A DNA stretch of 64,000 nt from Oscillospiraceae bacterium (GTDB taxonomy: Bacteria > Bacillota > Clostridia > Oscillospirales > Ruminococcaceae). The DNA lies in NCBI GenBank assembly GCA_900768995.1, contig CAAGEZ010000013.1:38409-102408 (forward strand), read 5' to 3'. The notes below the pieces were generated by a model. That model was not told where the DNA came from and did no database searches. It saw only the letters and a program-made list of their open reading frames with translations. A program made the position numbers and the translations under genes. Below, piece after piece: positions 1 to 9,327 of the stretch. Within the stretch, counting starts at the first letter, position 1, and every line of letters starts with the position of its first letter.

Positions 1-1232
1 GCGGCTTCACAGACGGATATCTCACAGGTAAAACAGGCAGCGAGATGTTCGGGCACAGGCGCAAGGAGGACGTGATATCCGCCGATAACGTTCTCCCACA
101 GCTTGCCGCAATGTACAGGGACGAGAGAAAAAGCGGCGGGATATCCTTTGAATTTGAACTGAAATCGGATATGCCGACGGTGCTGAAATTTTCCTCGGGA
201 AATATTTCGGGCGAAATAACAGGCACTGTTCCCGAAGCCGCACGAAACAGGAGCCTTACGGAAGAGGACGTAAAAAAACAGCTCTCAAAGCTCGGCGGCA
301 CGAGGTATGAGCTTGATGCCCTTTCCTGCAATATTGATGACGGTCTGACCATACCCGCCTCGGAGCTGAACAGGCTCAGGCGTGAAGCCGTAAGCGAATG
401 TGACAGGCTCACTGTATTGCAGAACACCCCCGTTTATCACATCAATGACTTCGCCCCCGAAAAGCCCGTATCAAGCAGGAAATACAGCGATATGCACCTG
501 CGTGTTATGACAAAAAATGCCGAGACCTTAAAGGCAGTCTATGAATATTCGGAGCTTGTCATTGCCCCCGCACATATTTGCAGGGAGCTTGATGCGGAGC
601 TTTATGCACAAAAAACTGCCGTGTCCCTCCCCGACATCGTTTCCGACGAGGGCAGGCTTTTAAATGAGCTGAAAGAGCTTTATAAGCTTGGATTCAGGCA
701 CTTTGTATGCGGCAATTTCACTCATCTTGGTGTGCTGTCGCAGCTTGACGGTATCAAGATACACGGCGGCACGGGACTTAACATCACAAATTCATATGCC
801 GCAAGGCGCTTTGCACAGCTTGGTCTCTGCGACATCACAGCATCATTCGAACTTAAAGCGGCACAGATATCCGCCCTTGAAAAGCCCATTCCCACAGGCT
901 TTTACGCATACGGCAGGCTCCCGCTTATGATAACGAAAAACTGCCCCGTAAGAGCGCAGGCAGGCTGCAAAAGCTGCACCGGCAGCATCACCGACCGCAC
1001 AGGCAGGAAATTCCCAGTTGAGTGTGCCGGAAAGCAGTATGCACGAATACTTAACTGCGACATTTTAGAGACCTCCGACAAGCTCTCCGACTTCAAGGGC
1101 GCAGCATTTGCCCTCCTTGATATGGGAAATATGCCTCCGAAGCCCGCATCGGACGTTATAAAAAGATATATGGACCGAGGAACACCCGAGGGAAAATTCA
1201 CCCGAGGACTATACTACCGTGGAATAATATAA
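1..1232 (+). CDS. Peptidase U32 family protein (DUF3656 type), C-terminal part
   Basis: The reading frame is open from base 3, so the gene begins outside the window; the first in-window ATG (45) is internal. The residues before it, GFTDGYLTGK, match the conserved Gly-Phe-Thr-x-Gly-Tyr stretch of U32 proteins. The C-terminal 395 residues carry a cysteine set (NCPVRAQAGCKSC and a later Cys in FPVEC) typical of the second U32-like module. Members of this group include RlhA, which is needed for hydroxylation of a 23S rRNA cytidine, as well as proteins once called collagenases; RlhA-type function is inference. Ends 21 bases before a small membrane protein gene that it probably shares a transcript with. 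Confidence 0.85.
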   Translation, partial: GFTDGYLTGKTGSEMFGHRRKEDVISADNVLPQLAAMYRDERKSGGISFEFELKSDMPTVLKFSSGNISGEITGTVPEAARNRSLTEEDVKKQLSKLGGTRYELDALSCNIDDGLTIPASELNRLRREAVSECDRLTVLQNTPVYHINDFAPEKPVSSRKYSDMHLRVMTKNAETLKAVYEYSELVIAPAHICRELDAELYAQKTAVSLPDIVSDEGRLLNELKELYKLGFRHFVCGNFTHLGVLSQLDGIKIHGGTGLNITNSYAARRFAQLGLCDITASFELKAAQISALEKPIPTGFYAYGRLPLMITKNCPVRAQAGCKSCTGSITDRTGRKFPVECAGKQYARILNCDILETSDKLSDFKGAAFALLDMGNMPPKPASDVIKRYMDRGTPEGKFTRGLYYRGII

Positions 1233-1253
1233 ATGTGAAAGGACAATAAAATT

Positions 1254-1529
1254 ATGAAAGAAAATTTCAAGCGGACTATCGCATTTCTGTTTTTCCTGCT
1301 GGCAGGGATAGTTCTGGGAACGGTCATTGCAAGGATATGCAGCGGCAATCACTACCTCGGCTGGCTTGCCTATGATATGTCGGTGGGAATAGACACAGGC
1401 TCCCCCGTTATCCTCGACCTGATAGTTTTCAAAATGGCGTTCGGGTTCACCCTTTCCGTAAATGCCGCTCAGATAATCTGCGTCATTGCGGCGCTTATTA
1501 CTTATAACAAGACCTGCAAGGGATTATGA
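1254..1529 (+). CDS. Small membrane protein, DUF4321 family
   Basis: A 91-residue protein with a positively charged start (MKENFKR) and two strongly hydrophobic segments at about residues 9-27 and 65-84, giving a two-pass membrane protein. The central GNHYLGWLAYDMSVG stretch and overall length fit the DUF4321 family found across clostridia; no biochemical role is known. It follows the U32 gene closely and precedes a clear terminator, so it is probably the last gene of that operon. Confidence 0.75.
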   Translation: MKENFKRTIAFLFFLLAGIVLGTVIARICSGNHYLGWLAYDMSVGIDTGSPVILDLIVFKMAFGFTLSVNAAQIICVIAALITYNKTCKGL

Positions 1530-1532
1530 TAT

Positions 1533-1563
1533 AAAAAGCCGATGCGCCTGCGTCGGCTTTTTT
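1533..1563 (+). terminator. Rho-independent terminator after DUF4321 gene
   Basis: Inverted repeat AAAAAGCCGA / TCGGCTTTTT around a 10-base loop, ending in a T run; directly follows the stop codon of the DUF4321 gene. Confidence 0.9.
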
Positions 1564-1629
1564 GTATGAAAAAGTCTCTTTATGTCATAAATATAATTAT
1601 GCATCTGCCATAAGTTCACAGAAATCGCC

Positions 1630-1658
1630 TTGACATTATACACAAAATGGGATATAAT
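1630..1658 (+). promoter_or_regulatory. Consensus sigma-A promoter
   Basis: TTGACA at 1630-1635 and TATAAT at 1653-1658 with a 17-base spacer, both hexamers perfect. It sits 475 bases ahead of the RNase J start, so it drives either a separate small RNA or a very long leader. Confidence 0.85.
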
Positions 1659-1664
1659 AATTTT

Positions 1665-1936
1665 AATTATTGTGTTCGGACAAAGGCAGGCATATGTCCT
1701 GCCCGATATCGGCTGCCTTTTTATCGGCACCGAATGTCATACCTTATGATAGGGTCAGACATATTTTGTAAAAAATGTTATGAATGCGCCGAAGCGGAAG
1801 TTATGCCTGCCGCAAATGGAAAAGTATTATATTCGGCAGGAAATATTAAGGCGCAACGTGTTTCAGGCAGAAGATCGGAGCCGCATAAAGCCAGGCAGGA
1901 GGCCTGTTTTATGCACAGTATGCTGTAATTATTTTT
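1665..1936 (+). ncRNA. Candidate structured small RNA or long leader of the RNase J gene
   Basis: No convincing coding frame covers 1564-2133. Downstream of the perfect promoter several helices can be drawn: GGCAGG/CCTGCC around a CATATGT loop near 1684-1702; an outer TGCGCC (1785-1790) with GGCGCA (1850-1855) enclosing CCTGCCG (1806-1812) with CGGCAGG (1834-1840); and a long terminal hairpin at 1883-1914 (GCATAAA...TTTATGC) followed by a T-rich stretch to about 1936. I could not match it to SRP RNA, tmRNA, RNase P or a known riboswitch from memory. If read-through occurs, it is the RNase J leader. The remaining 1937-2133 shows only a small CCCCGA/TCGGGG-type hairpin near 2085-2101 and the RNase J ribosome binding site. 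Confidence 0.45.
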
Positions 1937-2133
1937 CACACCCATAAGGCTCCCGAAGCCAAGAGCACCGTTATGACCCTGTGTCTATGCAGAATGAACG
2001 GACAAGGTTACGGATAATTTTCACACCGTCGGATAAATGCAGATGTTTATGATACATCAGTCCCCACAATAACAAAAATGAAAGCCCCGACATTTTCGGG
2101 AAAATGCAACTATTTTGAAATGAGGTAAAGAAA

Positions 2134-4473
2134 TTGGCTGAAAACCGAAACAACGAAACAGAGCCCACAGTAAACGAGTACGGCGAAAAGATCGCACCCA
2201 AGGGCGAAAAAAAGGAAAACACCGCTCCCACCGAAACCAGACGCTACACAAACTATTCCAACAACAAGCGCTACAATAATCAGCGCAGACCTATGCTCCC
2301 CCCCAAGGGTGTTTCCCCCGAGAGCTTCGACAGACAGCAGGGAATGACTGCGAACCGCCCTGCACAGCGAACTGAAAATTCGGGAGAGAACCGTCCCTAC
2401 GAACAGCGCAGACCCTACAAAAATTACAGCAGCTACAATAGTAACGGCGGCTCAAAGCCCTATTACCCAAGCAGAAACTACAGCCGTCCCTATGACAATA
2501 ACAGAGGCTATGACCAGAGCAGAAGCTACAATAAGCCCTACAGAGCTCCCGAGCAGGTTTCCGACAAGCCCGCTCCCGATACCTCCGTATTCGAGAAAAC
2601 TTCCTTTGAAAGAAGCTATGAAAAGCCCTATCAGAGAAATTCCTATGACCGCAGAAACAACCGTGACGACAACAGATATCAGGGCGGCAGATACAGATAC
2701 AACAATCAGGACAGCCAGAACAATTCTTCCCGGCAGCTTTCCGCCGAAGTGGTTTCCGAAACACCCGAGCTTGATACACGTTTCAGTGCCCACACCAATC
2801 ACAGAGCCGTAAAGCGCACTCCCCTCAGAATAATCCCTCTCGGCGGTCTTAACGAGATCGGAAAGAATATGACCGTTTTCGAGTGCGGCAACGATATGTT
2901 TATCGTGGACTGCGGACTTGCATTCCCCGACAGCGATATGCCCGGCGTTGACCTTGTTATCCCCGACTTTACTTATGTTGAGCAGAACATCTCCAGAGTA
3001 AGGGGCATCGTCATCACCCACGGTCACGAGGACCACATCGGCTCTCTTGCATATCTTCTGAAAAAGTGCAATATCCCCGTTTATGCAACACGCCTTACTA
3101 TCGGTCTCATTGAGGGCAAGCTCAAGGAGCACAACCTTATGGGTCAGGCAAAGCTCAATGTTGTAACTCCCCGCCAGACCGTAAAAATGGGCTGTATGGC
3201 AGTTGAGTTCATAAGAGTGAACCACTCTATCCCCGATGCTGTGGGACTTGCTATCCACACCCCCGCAGGCATCGTTATCCACACAGGCGACTTCAAGGTG
3301 GACTTCACCCCCATTGAGGGCGGCATTATCGACCTTGCAAGGTTCGGCGAGCTTGGAAACAGAGGCGTTCTCGCACTTATGTCCGACTCCACAAATGCCG
3401 AGCGTCCCGGCCATACCGCTTCCGAGCGCACAGTTGGTGCATCATTTGAAAAGCTTTTTGCAAAGGCGGAGGGCAAGAGAATAATCATTGCCACCTTTGC
3501 GTCAAATATCCACCGCATTCAGCAGATAATCAACAAGGCTGTGAGCAGCGGACGAAAGGTGGCTGTATTCGGCAGAAGTATGCTGAATGTCATCTCCACC
3601 GCTATGGAGCTTGGATATCTCTCCGTTCCCGAGGGTGTTATCATAGACCTTGAAACTATGAACAAGTATCCCCCCGAGAAAATAGTTCTCATCACCACAG
3701 GCAGTCAGGGCGAGCCTATGTCCGCCCTCACAAGAATGGCGATGAACGAGCACAGGAGCGTTACCATCACCCCTATGGACTATATCATCATCAGCGCAAA
3801 TCCTATCCCCGGCAACGAGAAATATGTTACCAAGGTCGTAAACGAGCTTCTTAAGGCAGGGGCAGAGGTAATATATGAGTCAATGTATGATGTCCACGTT
3901 TCGGGACACGCCTGCCAGGAGGAAATAAAGCTCATAATGTCCCTCACCCGTCCCAGATTTTTCATTCCCGTTCACGGCGAGTACAAGCACCTTAAAAAGA
4001 GCGCAAACCTTGCCTATGCAATGGGCATTCCCGAGAGCAACGTAATAATCGGCTCTATCGGCGACGTTATCGAGACAGACGGCACTACTATCGGCATCAC
4101 AGGCAAGGTGCAGGCGGGCAGAGTTCTCGTTGACGGCCTTGGCGTTGGCGATGTAGGCTCTATCGTCCTCAGGGACAGAAAGCACCTTGCGGAGGACGGT
4201 CTTATCGTGGCTGTTGCAACTATCGAAAGCGAGAGCGGAACAATTCTTGCAGGCCCTGACATTCTCTCCCGTGGATTCGTTTATGTAAGGGAAAACGAGG
4301 AGATGATGGAGGCTGCAAGGGATATACTCAGGAAAACTCTCGAATCCTGCCTGTCCGACGGCGTAAGAGACTGGAACAGCATCAAATCGGGTCTCAGAGA
4401 TTCTCTCAGCGACTATATCTATATGAAAACCAAGCGCAATCCTATGATACTCCCAATTATCGAGGAGATATGA
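2134..4473 (+). CDS. rnj: Ribonuclease J with long low-complexity N-terminal extension
   Basis: Metallo-beta-lactamase/beta-CASP ribonuclease acting in 5'-to-3' and endonucleolytic mRNA and rRNA processing. The HGHEDHIG metal-binding motif is at about residues 296-303, and the conserved core starts near residue 230 (PLRIIPLGGLNEIGKN). The C-terminal beta-CASP part includes HVSGHA and PVHGE motifs. The protein is 779 residues against about 555 for typical RNase J, because the first ~225 residues are rich in Arg, Tyr, Asn, Gln and Ser and look disordered. The start is TTG at 2134, chosen because GAGG lies 8 bases upstream and the preceding frame has no better start. Followed after 58 bases by gdpP. 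Confidence 0.93.
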   Translation: MAENRNNETEPTVNEYGEKIAPKGEKKENTAPTETRRYTNYSNNKRYNNQRRPMLPPKGVSPESFDRQQGMTANRPAQRTENSGENRPYEQRRPYKNYSSYNSNGGSKPYYPSRNYSRPYDNNRGYDQSRSYNKPYRAPEQVSDKPAPDTSVFEKTSFERSYEKPYQRNSYDRRNNRDDNRYQGGRYRYNNQDSQNNSSRQLSAEVVSETPELDTRFSAHTNHRAVKRTPLRIIPLGGLNEIGKNMTVFECGNDMFIVDCGLAFPDSDMPGVDLVIPDFTYVEQNISRVRGIVITHGHEDHIGSLAYLLKKCNIPVYATRLTIGLIEGKLKEHNLMGQAKLNVVTPRQTVKMGCMAVEFIRVNHSIPDAVGLAIHTPAGIVIHTGDFKVDFTPIEGGIIDLARFGELGNRGVLALMSDSTNAERPGHTASERTVGASFEKLFAKAEGKRIIIATFASNIHRIQQIINKAVSSGRKVAVFGRSMLNVISTAMELGYLSVPEGVIIDLETMNKYPPEKIVLITTGSQGEPMSALTRMAMNEHRSVTITPMDYIIISANPIPGNEKYVTKVVNELLKAGAEVIYESMYDVHVSGHACQEEIKLIMSLTRPRFFIPVHGEYKHLKKSANLAYAMGIPESNVIIGSIGDVIETDGTTIGITGKVQAGRVLVDGLGVGDVGSIVLRDRKHLAEDGLIVAVATIESESGTILAGPDILSRGFVYVRENEEMMEAARDILRKTLESCLSDGVRDWNSIKSGLRDSLSDYIYMKTKRNPMILPIIEEI

Positions 4474-4531
4474 TACTGACAATATGACATATCCCGTGAT
4501 GAAAACTATGGGAAAGGAATGGTCGTAAAAA

Positions 4532-6694
4532 ATGGCAGGCAAAAACCGAAACCTATTCAAGCTTGTTTCAATGCTTCTTGTGGCAGCCTCGCTTTACTGT
4601 GCATTCGGCACGCTGCATGACGGCGGGGATATACGCTTCTGGATATCCCTCTGCATAATCTCACTTATCGGCATTGCATATCTTGTGGTATTCCTGCAAA
4701 ATGAAAAGGACTATATCGAGATGAAGAAAAAGGCGGAGACTCCCCCGCCCCCCGATGACAACTCCACAGTAAGCCGCTTTTTTATGAATAACTGCCCCGC
4801 TCCCGCTATCGTGTGCGATGAAACGGGAAAGGTGCTGAAAAAGACAAAGGGGGCTTCCGAGATATTCCCCCAGCTCAGAGAGGGCGAAAACATAAGCGAG
4901 GTCACTTCCATAGACCGCAGCCTTTTCTCCTCCGAGCAGAGCGGCGATGTGAACCGTTTCCAGTGGGAACATTATATGGTGGAGTCATTCACCGCCGTGA
5001 ACACGGAGGAATCGGGCAAGCATTTCACTCTTATGTGCTTTAATGACACCCGTGAAAGCGAAACGCTGAAAGATGAAGCCGAGGGCAGCAGAAATTATGT
5101 TGCACTTCTGCTCATTGATGAGTACGACGAGCTTTTCTCCTACGAAAAAGACTCCAAGCGCAGCGAAGTGGTCATAAGGATAGACAGGATAGCCGAAAGG
5201 TTCATCGAAAAGCACAACGGACTTCTGAAAAAGCTTTCCGATGACAAGTACCTTGCCATTATCAGCGAAAAAGAGCTTAAAGGTATGGAGGAAAAGGACT
5301 ACCTTGCATTCCTGGAGGATATGCACAATATCCACGTTTCCGAACGCACCCACGTGTCCCTTTCAATGGGCATAGGCAGAGGCGGCGAGAATCTCAGGGA
5401 AAGCGAGGAGCTTGCAAGAACAGCCCTCAGCATCTCTCAGAAGCAGGGCGGCGACCACGTTGTCATCAAGCAGGATATGAACGATTCGGGCTATATCTCA
5501 TACGGCGGTGCTGCCACCAAAACCGAGGTAAATTCCCAGTCAAAGGTAAAGATATTCAGCGACAATCTGAGAAATCATCTTGCCGCTGCGGACAGGGTGA
5601 TAATAATGGGTCACAGCTACAGCGATATGGACGCTGTAGGCGCAGCCTCGGGTCTTGGCGGTGCTCTCCGTGCACTTGGCTTTGAAGCATATGTATATGT
5701 TAACCGTGAGACCACTCTTGCTATGTCCCTTATGGAGAGACTTTACACCAACGTGAAGAGCGATGCATCAGACCTTTATGTGTCCGAAAGCAAAGCGCTG
5801 GAGCTTATGACCGACGATACTCTTCTCATAATCGTGGACGTGAGCACAAAAACTCAGCTTGACAGCTCCGCAATATATCAGAATGCCCGGAAGGTCATCT
5901 ACATCGACCACCACATTCAGAACCAGAATCCTATCGACAATTACATCGACCGCTATCACGACCCCGACGCTTCCTCCGCCAGCGAGATCGTCACCGAGGT
6001 CATCAGATATTTCAGCCTGAAAAAGAAGTTTTCCTGCTACTATGCAGATGCCCTCCTTGCGGGCATTATGCTTGACACCAAGGACTTTGTTATGAAAACA
6101 GGCGTGCGCACCTACGAGGCTGCGGCATTCCTTAAGGATCAGGGCGCAGACCCCGTATCCGTAAAGCTCCTGTTCGCAAACTCCTTTGACACCGACAAGC
6201 TCCGTTCAAGGCTTGTGGAGACCGCAAAGAACTATAAAAACTACGCCATCACCGTTATTACCCGTGAGCTTTTCAATGAGTATTCCAAGATAAAGGAAGA
6301 AAGCCTTGAAGCGGCAAGAAAGGTAGTCATATCCCGTGGGGGCGAGCTTTCCGGGGAAGAGCTTGAACAGGCTGCATTGAAGTATGCCTCCGACAAGCAG
6401 TCGGGCTTTATCAAAATAGCCGCTGCACAGGCGGCAGACCAGCTTCTGAACACTATGAACATCAAGGCAAGCTTTGCCGTATTTATGCTGGATAATACCG
6501 CTGTAAACATCTCCGCCCGCTCCTACGGGACCGTAAGCGGCGGCGCAAATGTGCAGGATATTATGAAGCGTGTGGGCGGCGGCGGTCATATCACAATGGC
6601 GGCTGCACGGCTTGCGGGCAAGACTCTTGAAGAAGCCTGCGATATGCTGAAGGAAGCCATAGATTCCTATGACTCGGCTATGCAGTCGATATGA
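4532..6694 (+). CDS. gdpP: Cyclic-di-AMP phosphodiesterase GdpP (YybT family)
   Basis: A 720-residue membrane protein that hydrolyses c-di-AMP to pApA. Two N-terminal transmembrane segments lie at about residues 8-26 and 33-51, followed by a PAS-like region (about 80-170) and a degenerate GGDEF domain (about 180-300). The C-terminal DHH/DHHA1 domain has GHSYSDMDAVG near residue 359, the IDHH motif near 457-460, and the glycine-rich GGGGH of DHHA1 near 680. The upstream position next to L9 and DnaB is the usual Firmicute arrangement, although here a SUFU-domain gene is inserted between. Preceded by GGAAAGGA about 10 bases before ATG. Confidence 0.95.
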   Translation: MAGKNRNLFKLVSMLLVAASLYCAFGTLHDGGDIRFWISLCIISLIGIAYLVVFLQNEKDYIEMKKKAETPPPPDDNSTVSRFFMNNCPAPAIVCDETGKVLKKTKGASEIFPQLREGENISEVTSIDRSLFSSEQSGDVNRFQWEHYMVESFTAVNTEESGKHFTLMCFNDTRESETLKDEAEGSRNYVALLLIDEYDELFSYEKDSKRSEVVIRIDRIAERFIEKHNGLLKKLSDDKYLAIISEKELKGMEEKDYLAFLEDMHNIHVSERTHVSLSMGIGRGGENLRESEELARTALSISQKQGGDHVVIKQDMNDSGYISYGGAATKTEVNSQSKVKIFSDNLRNHLAAADRVIIMGHSYSDMDAVGAASGLGGALRALGFEAYVYVNRETTLAMSLMERLYTNVKSDASDLYVSESKALELMTDDTLLIIVDVSTKTQLDSSAIYQNARKVIYIDHHIQNQNPIDNYIDRYHDPDASSASEIVTEVIRYFSLKKKFSCYYADALLAGIMLDTKDFVMKTGVRTYEAAAFLKDQGADPVSVKLLFANSFDTDKLRSRLVETAKNYKNYAITVITRELFNEYSKIKEESLEAARKVVISRGGELSGEELEQAALKYASDKQSGFIKIAAAQAADQLLNTMNIKASFAVFMLDNTAVNISARSYGTVSGGANVQDIMKRVGGGGHITMAAARLAGKTLEEACDMLKEAIDSYDSAMQSI

Positions 6695-6807
6695 CAACTT
6701 AAAAGCATCAAAAGGACTGATAACAAATAGGTATTTTTTCAAAGCTGTACTTCTCCGCCGCAGGAGCTGTAAAACGGCTTACAGGCAAGGTTGCGCCCAC
6801 GCTTTAT

Positions 6808-7491
6808 ATGGAAGAGACCGAACAGCATTTTGCTGATGTTTTCGGCTTTGACCTGAGCGATACCCGTGTATTCCACGAGCTGATGTCGGACATCGTGCAT
6901 ATTGATGTCCACATCGTCCCCCCCGATGAAAACAGACCCTTTTATCTGCTTTTCACCACGGGAATGAGCGACAAGCCTATGACGCTCCCCGAGGAATGCA
7001 CCTGGGACGAGAGAAAAATACACGAAAGAGCCGAGGTATATTGTCTCCTCCCCCCTGACTGGAAGTTTGAAAAATTTGCGGACAGGGACGAGGAAAAGCG
7101 GTATATGTGGGTCATAGCCGTTTTAAAACAGATCGCAAGATATCCCCATATGTGTAGGAGCTGTCTCGGCAGTATGCACTCGCTCCAGTTTACAGAGGAA
7201 AACACACCCTTTGCGGACAACACAGGCTTCTGCTCAGCGGTTTTTCTCAGCTCCGATGAGCGTGATTTCGGCGGAAAATACGGCGACAGGCTGGGATATT
7301 TCCGCACAGAGGACGGTTCCTACATAAATCTCCTCTGCTTTATACCGATGTACGAGGACGAGATGAACTTCAAGATTGAAAAGGGCGGGAATGAGCTTTT
7401 CCTTAAGCTTTTCGGCGAAACAGTCACCGACTTCTCACAGCTTATGATCAACGTAAACAGAGAAAGCGTTTGTATGAACAAATGCATCTGA
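6808..7491 (+). CDS. Suppressor-of-fused (SUFU) domain protein
   Basis: The 227 residues from ATG 6808 match the bacterial SUFU domain pattern: IVHIDVHIVPP near residue 28, then FTTGMSDKPMTLPEE and a later LLPPDWKF block. The domain is named after the eukaryotic hedgehog regulator; in bacteria it occurs in toxin-immunity contexts and as stand-alone proteins, and its role here is unknown. No ribosome binding site precedes ATG 6808. The frame stays open back to 6724 and would read GIFSKLYFSAAG after an ATA codon at 6727, which does have AAAGGA about 10 bases upstream; the true start may therefore be that ATA, or ATT at 6733. It sits between gdpP and rplI, which are usually neighbours. Confidence 0.7.
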   Translation: MEETEQHFADVFGFDLSDTRVFHELMSDIVHIDVHIVPPDENRPFYLLFTTGMSDKPMTLPEECTWDERKIHERAEVYCLLPPDWKFEKFADRDEEKRYMWVIAVLKQIARYPHMCRSCLGSMHSLQFTEENTPFADNTGFCSAVFLSSDERDFGGKYGDRLGYFRTEDGSYINLLCFIPMYEDEMNFKIEKGGNELFLKLFGETVTDFSQLMINVNRESVCMNKCI

Positions 7492-7510
7492 TAAATGGAG
7501 GTAAAAAACA

Positions 7511-7957
7511 ATGAAAGTTATATTTTTACAGGACGTTAAGGGCTCAGGCAAAAAGGGCGAGGTAAAGGAAGTTTCCGACGGCTACGCAAGAAATTTCCTT
7601 ATCGGAAAGGGTCTTGCAATTGAAGCGACCGCAAAGAATATGTCCGACCTTGCAGGAAAGAAGTCCTCCGAGCAGCACAAGTCCGATGTTGCAAAGCAGG
7701 AGGCTCTTGACAACGCCGCAAAGCTCAAAGGCAAGAACGTTGTCATCAAGGCAAAGGCAGGGGCAGGCGGAAAGCTCTTCGGCGCAGTTACCGCTTCACA
7801 CGTTGCAGACGCTATCGCTTCCCAGCTTGGCATCAGGGTTGAGAAGAAAAAGGTCGCTCTGAACTCCGAAATTAAGGCATTCGGCGGCTACACTGCCGAG
7901 ATAAAGCTCCACCCCGGTATCTCCGAGAAGATCACCGTTAACGTGGTAGAGGAATAA
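7511..7957 (+). CDS. rplI: Large ribosomal subunit protein bL9
   Basis: 148 residues, the normal bL9 length. The N-terminal domain shows the signature MKVIFLQDVKGSGKKGEVKE and GYARNFLIGKGLA, which bind 23S rRNA; a long central helix and the C-terminal domain follow, with KIHPGI-like text near the end (KLHPGISEKITVNVVEE). GGAGG lies 8 bases before ATG. It is followed 14 bases later by dnaB, the usual rplI-dnaB pairing. Confidence 0.98.
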   Translation: MKVIFLQDVKGSGKKGEVKEVSDGYARNFLIGKGLAIEATAKNMSDLAGKKSSEQHKSDVAKQEALDNAAKLKGKNVVIKAKAGAGGKLFGAVTASHVADAIASQLGIRVEKKKVALNSEIKAFGGYTAEIKLHPGISEKITVNVVEE

Positions 7958-7971
7958 AAAAGGAGTCCGTT

Positions 7972-9327
7972 ATGGATTTTGATGAGATCGCAGGGCGTGA
8001 AATGCCCCACAGCGTAGAAGCCGAGCAGACAGTTTTGGGCGCAGTGCTCCTTGATTCGGAGCTGCTGGGCACGGTAATGAACTATGTCAAGCCCGAAAGC
8101 TTCTACGTTTCAAAGCACAGACAGCTTTTCTCCATAATAATCAGGCTTTTCACCCTTGGCGTGGATTCCGACATCATCACCGTTCTCGACGAGGCGGTGA
8201 GAGAGGGCATTTTCGAGGATTCGGGTTCGGGAAAGGAATACCTTGCCGCCATAATGAACGGCGTTCCCACCCTTGCAAACATCGAAAGCTACTGCAAGAT
8301 AGTTGAGGAAAAATACTATCTCCGCTCCCTTGTGGAGGCTGCCAGGAATATTATCGACAACTGCACTGAGGCGTCAGAGCCTGCATCGGTGATACTTGAT
8401 TCCGCCGAGCAGATGATATATGATATCCGTCAGGGCAAGGAAGTTGACGGCCTTACAAAGGTGGACGAGGTTCTCCTTGACACCTACGACCACCTCAACC
8501 GTATCTCAGGCGTTGATAAGGAAAAATATCAGGGCGCAAGATCGGGTTATTCCGACCTTGATAATGTCATAAGCGGTCTTAACAAATCAGACCTGCTTAT
8601 CCTTGCCGCCCGTCCCGGTATGGGTAAGACCTCCTTTGCGCTGAATATAGCATCAAATGTGTGCAGGCGGAGCAATGAAAAGGAAGTCGTTGTATTCTCT
8701 CTCGAAATGTCCAAGGAGCAGCTTGTCACCCGTATGCTGTCCGCAGAGAGCCTTGTGGACAGTGACCACCTCATCAAGGGAAACATTGACGAGAAGGACT
8801 GGGAAAAGCTTGCTCAGGGTGCTGACAGAATGGCGGGAATGAACCTGTATCTTGACGATACTGCGGGCATAACCGTGGTTCAGATGAAAGCAAAGCTCAG
8901 AAGGCTCAAAAACGTTGGACTTGTTATCATCGACTATTTGCAGCTGATGAATTCAAGCAAACGAATCGACAACCGTGTAAACGAAATTTCCGATATCACA
9001 CGTCAGCTGAAGCTTATGGCAAAGGAGCTGAACGTCCCTGTTATCACCCTTTCACAGCTTTCACGTTCGGTTGAGTCACGTCCCGATAAACGCCCCCTGC
9101 TCTCAGACCTCCGTGAATCCGGTTCTATCGAGCAGGACGCAGATATTGTAATGTTCCTCTATCGTGACGGCTATTACAACAAGGACAAGGTGGAGGACGT
9201 TAACCTTGCGGAATGCATCGTTGCCAAGAACCGTCACGGCGAAACGGGAACGGTAAATCTCCGCTGGAACGGTCAGTACACATTGTTTCTCAGCGAGGAC
9301 AGACGGCCTGTTCCGTCTGAACACTGA
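7972..9327 (+). CDS. dnaB: Replicative DNA helicase DnaB
   Basis: 451 residues. The N-terminal DnaB domain begins with PHSVEAEQTVLGAVLLD, and the RecA-like helicase domain has the Walker A stretch AARPGMGKTS at about residues 212-221 and the Walker B region LVIIDYLQLM near 323-332. The arginine-finger region and QLSRSVE, plus SDLRESGSIEQDADIV, are also conserved. It unwinds DNA ahead of the replication fork as a hexamer. Its stop overlaps the tilS start by one base, indicating translational coupling. Confidence 0.98.
   Translation: MDFDEIAGREMPHSVEAEQTVLGAVLLDSELLGTVMNYVKPESFYVSKHRQLFSIIIRLFTLGVDSDIITVLDEAVREGIFEDSGSGKEYLAAIMNGVPTLANIESYCKIVEEKYYLRSLVEAARNIIDNCTEASEPASVILDSAEQMIYDIRQGKEVDGLTKVDEVLLDTYDHLNRISGVDKEKYQGARSGYSDLDNVISGLNKSDLLILAARPGMGKTSFALNIASNVCRRSNEKEVVVFSLEMSKEQLVTRMLSAESLVDSDHLIKGNIDEKDWEKLAQGADRMAGMNLYLDDTAGITVVQMKAKLRRLKNVGLVIIDYLQLMNSSKRIDNRVNEISDITRQLKLMAKELNVPVITLSQLSRSVESRPDKRPLLSDLRESGSIEQDADIVMFLYRDGYYNKDKVEDVNLAECIVAKNRHGETGTVNLRWNGQYTLFLSEDRRPVPSEH

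Noticed and set aside
1647..1928. 93-codon frame downstream of the perfect promoter
   Set aside because: No ribosome binding site, no protein-like composition, and the stretch is better explained by RNA helices.
1665..1936. Identification of the RNA as SRP RNA, 6S RNA or tmRNA
   Set aside because: The diagnostic motifs I know for these (SRP domain IV loop, tmRNA TTCAAAT arm) are absent; 6S cannot be decided by eye.
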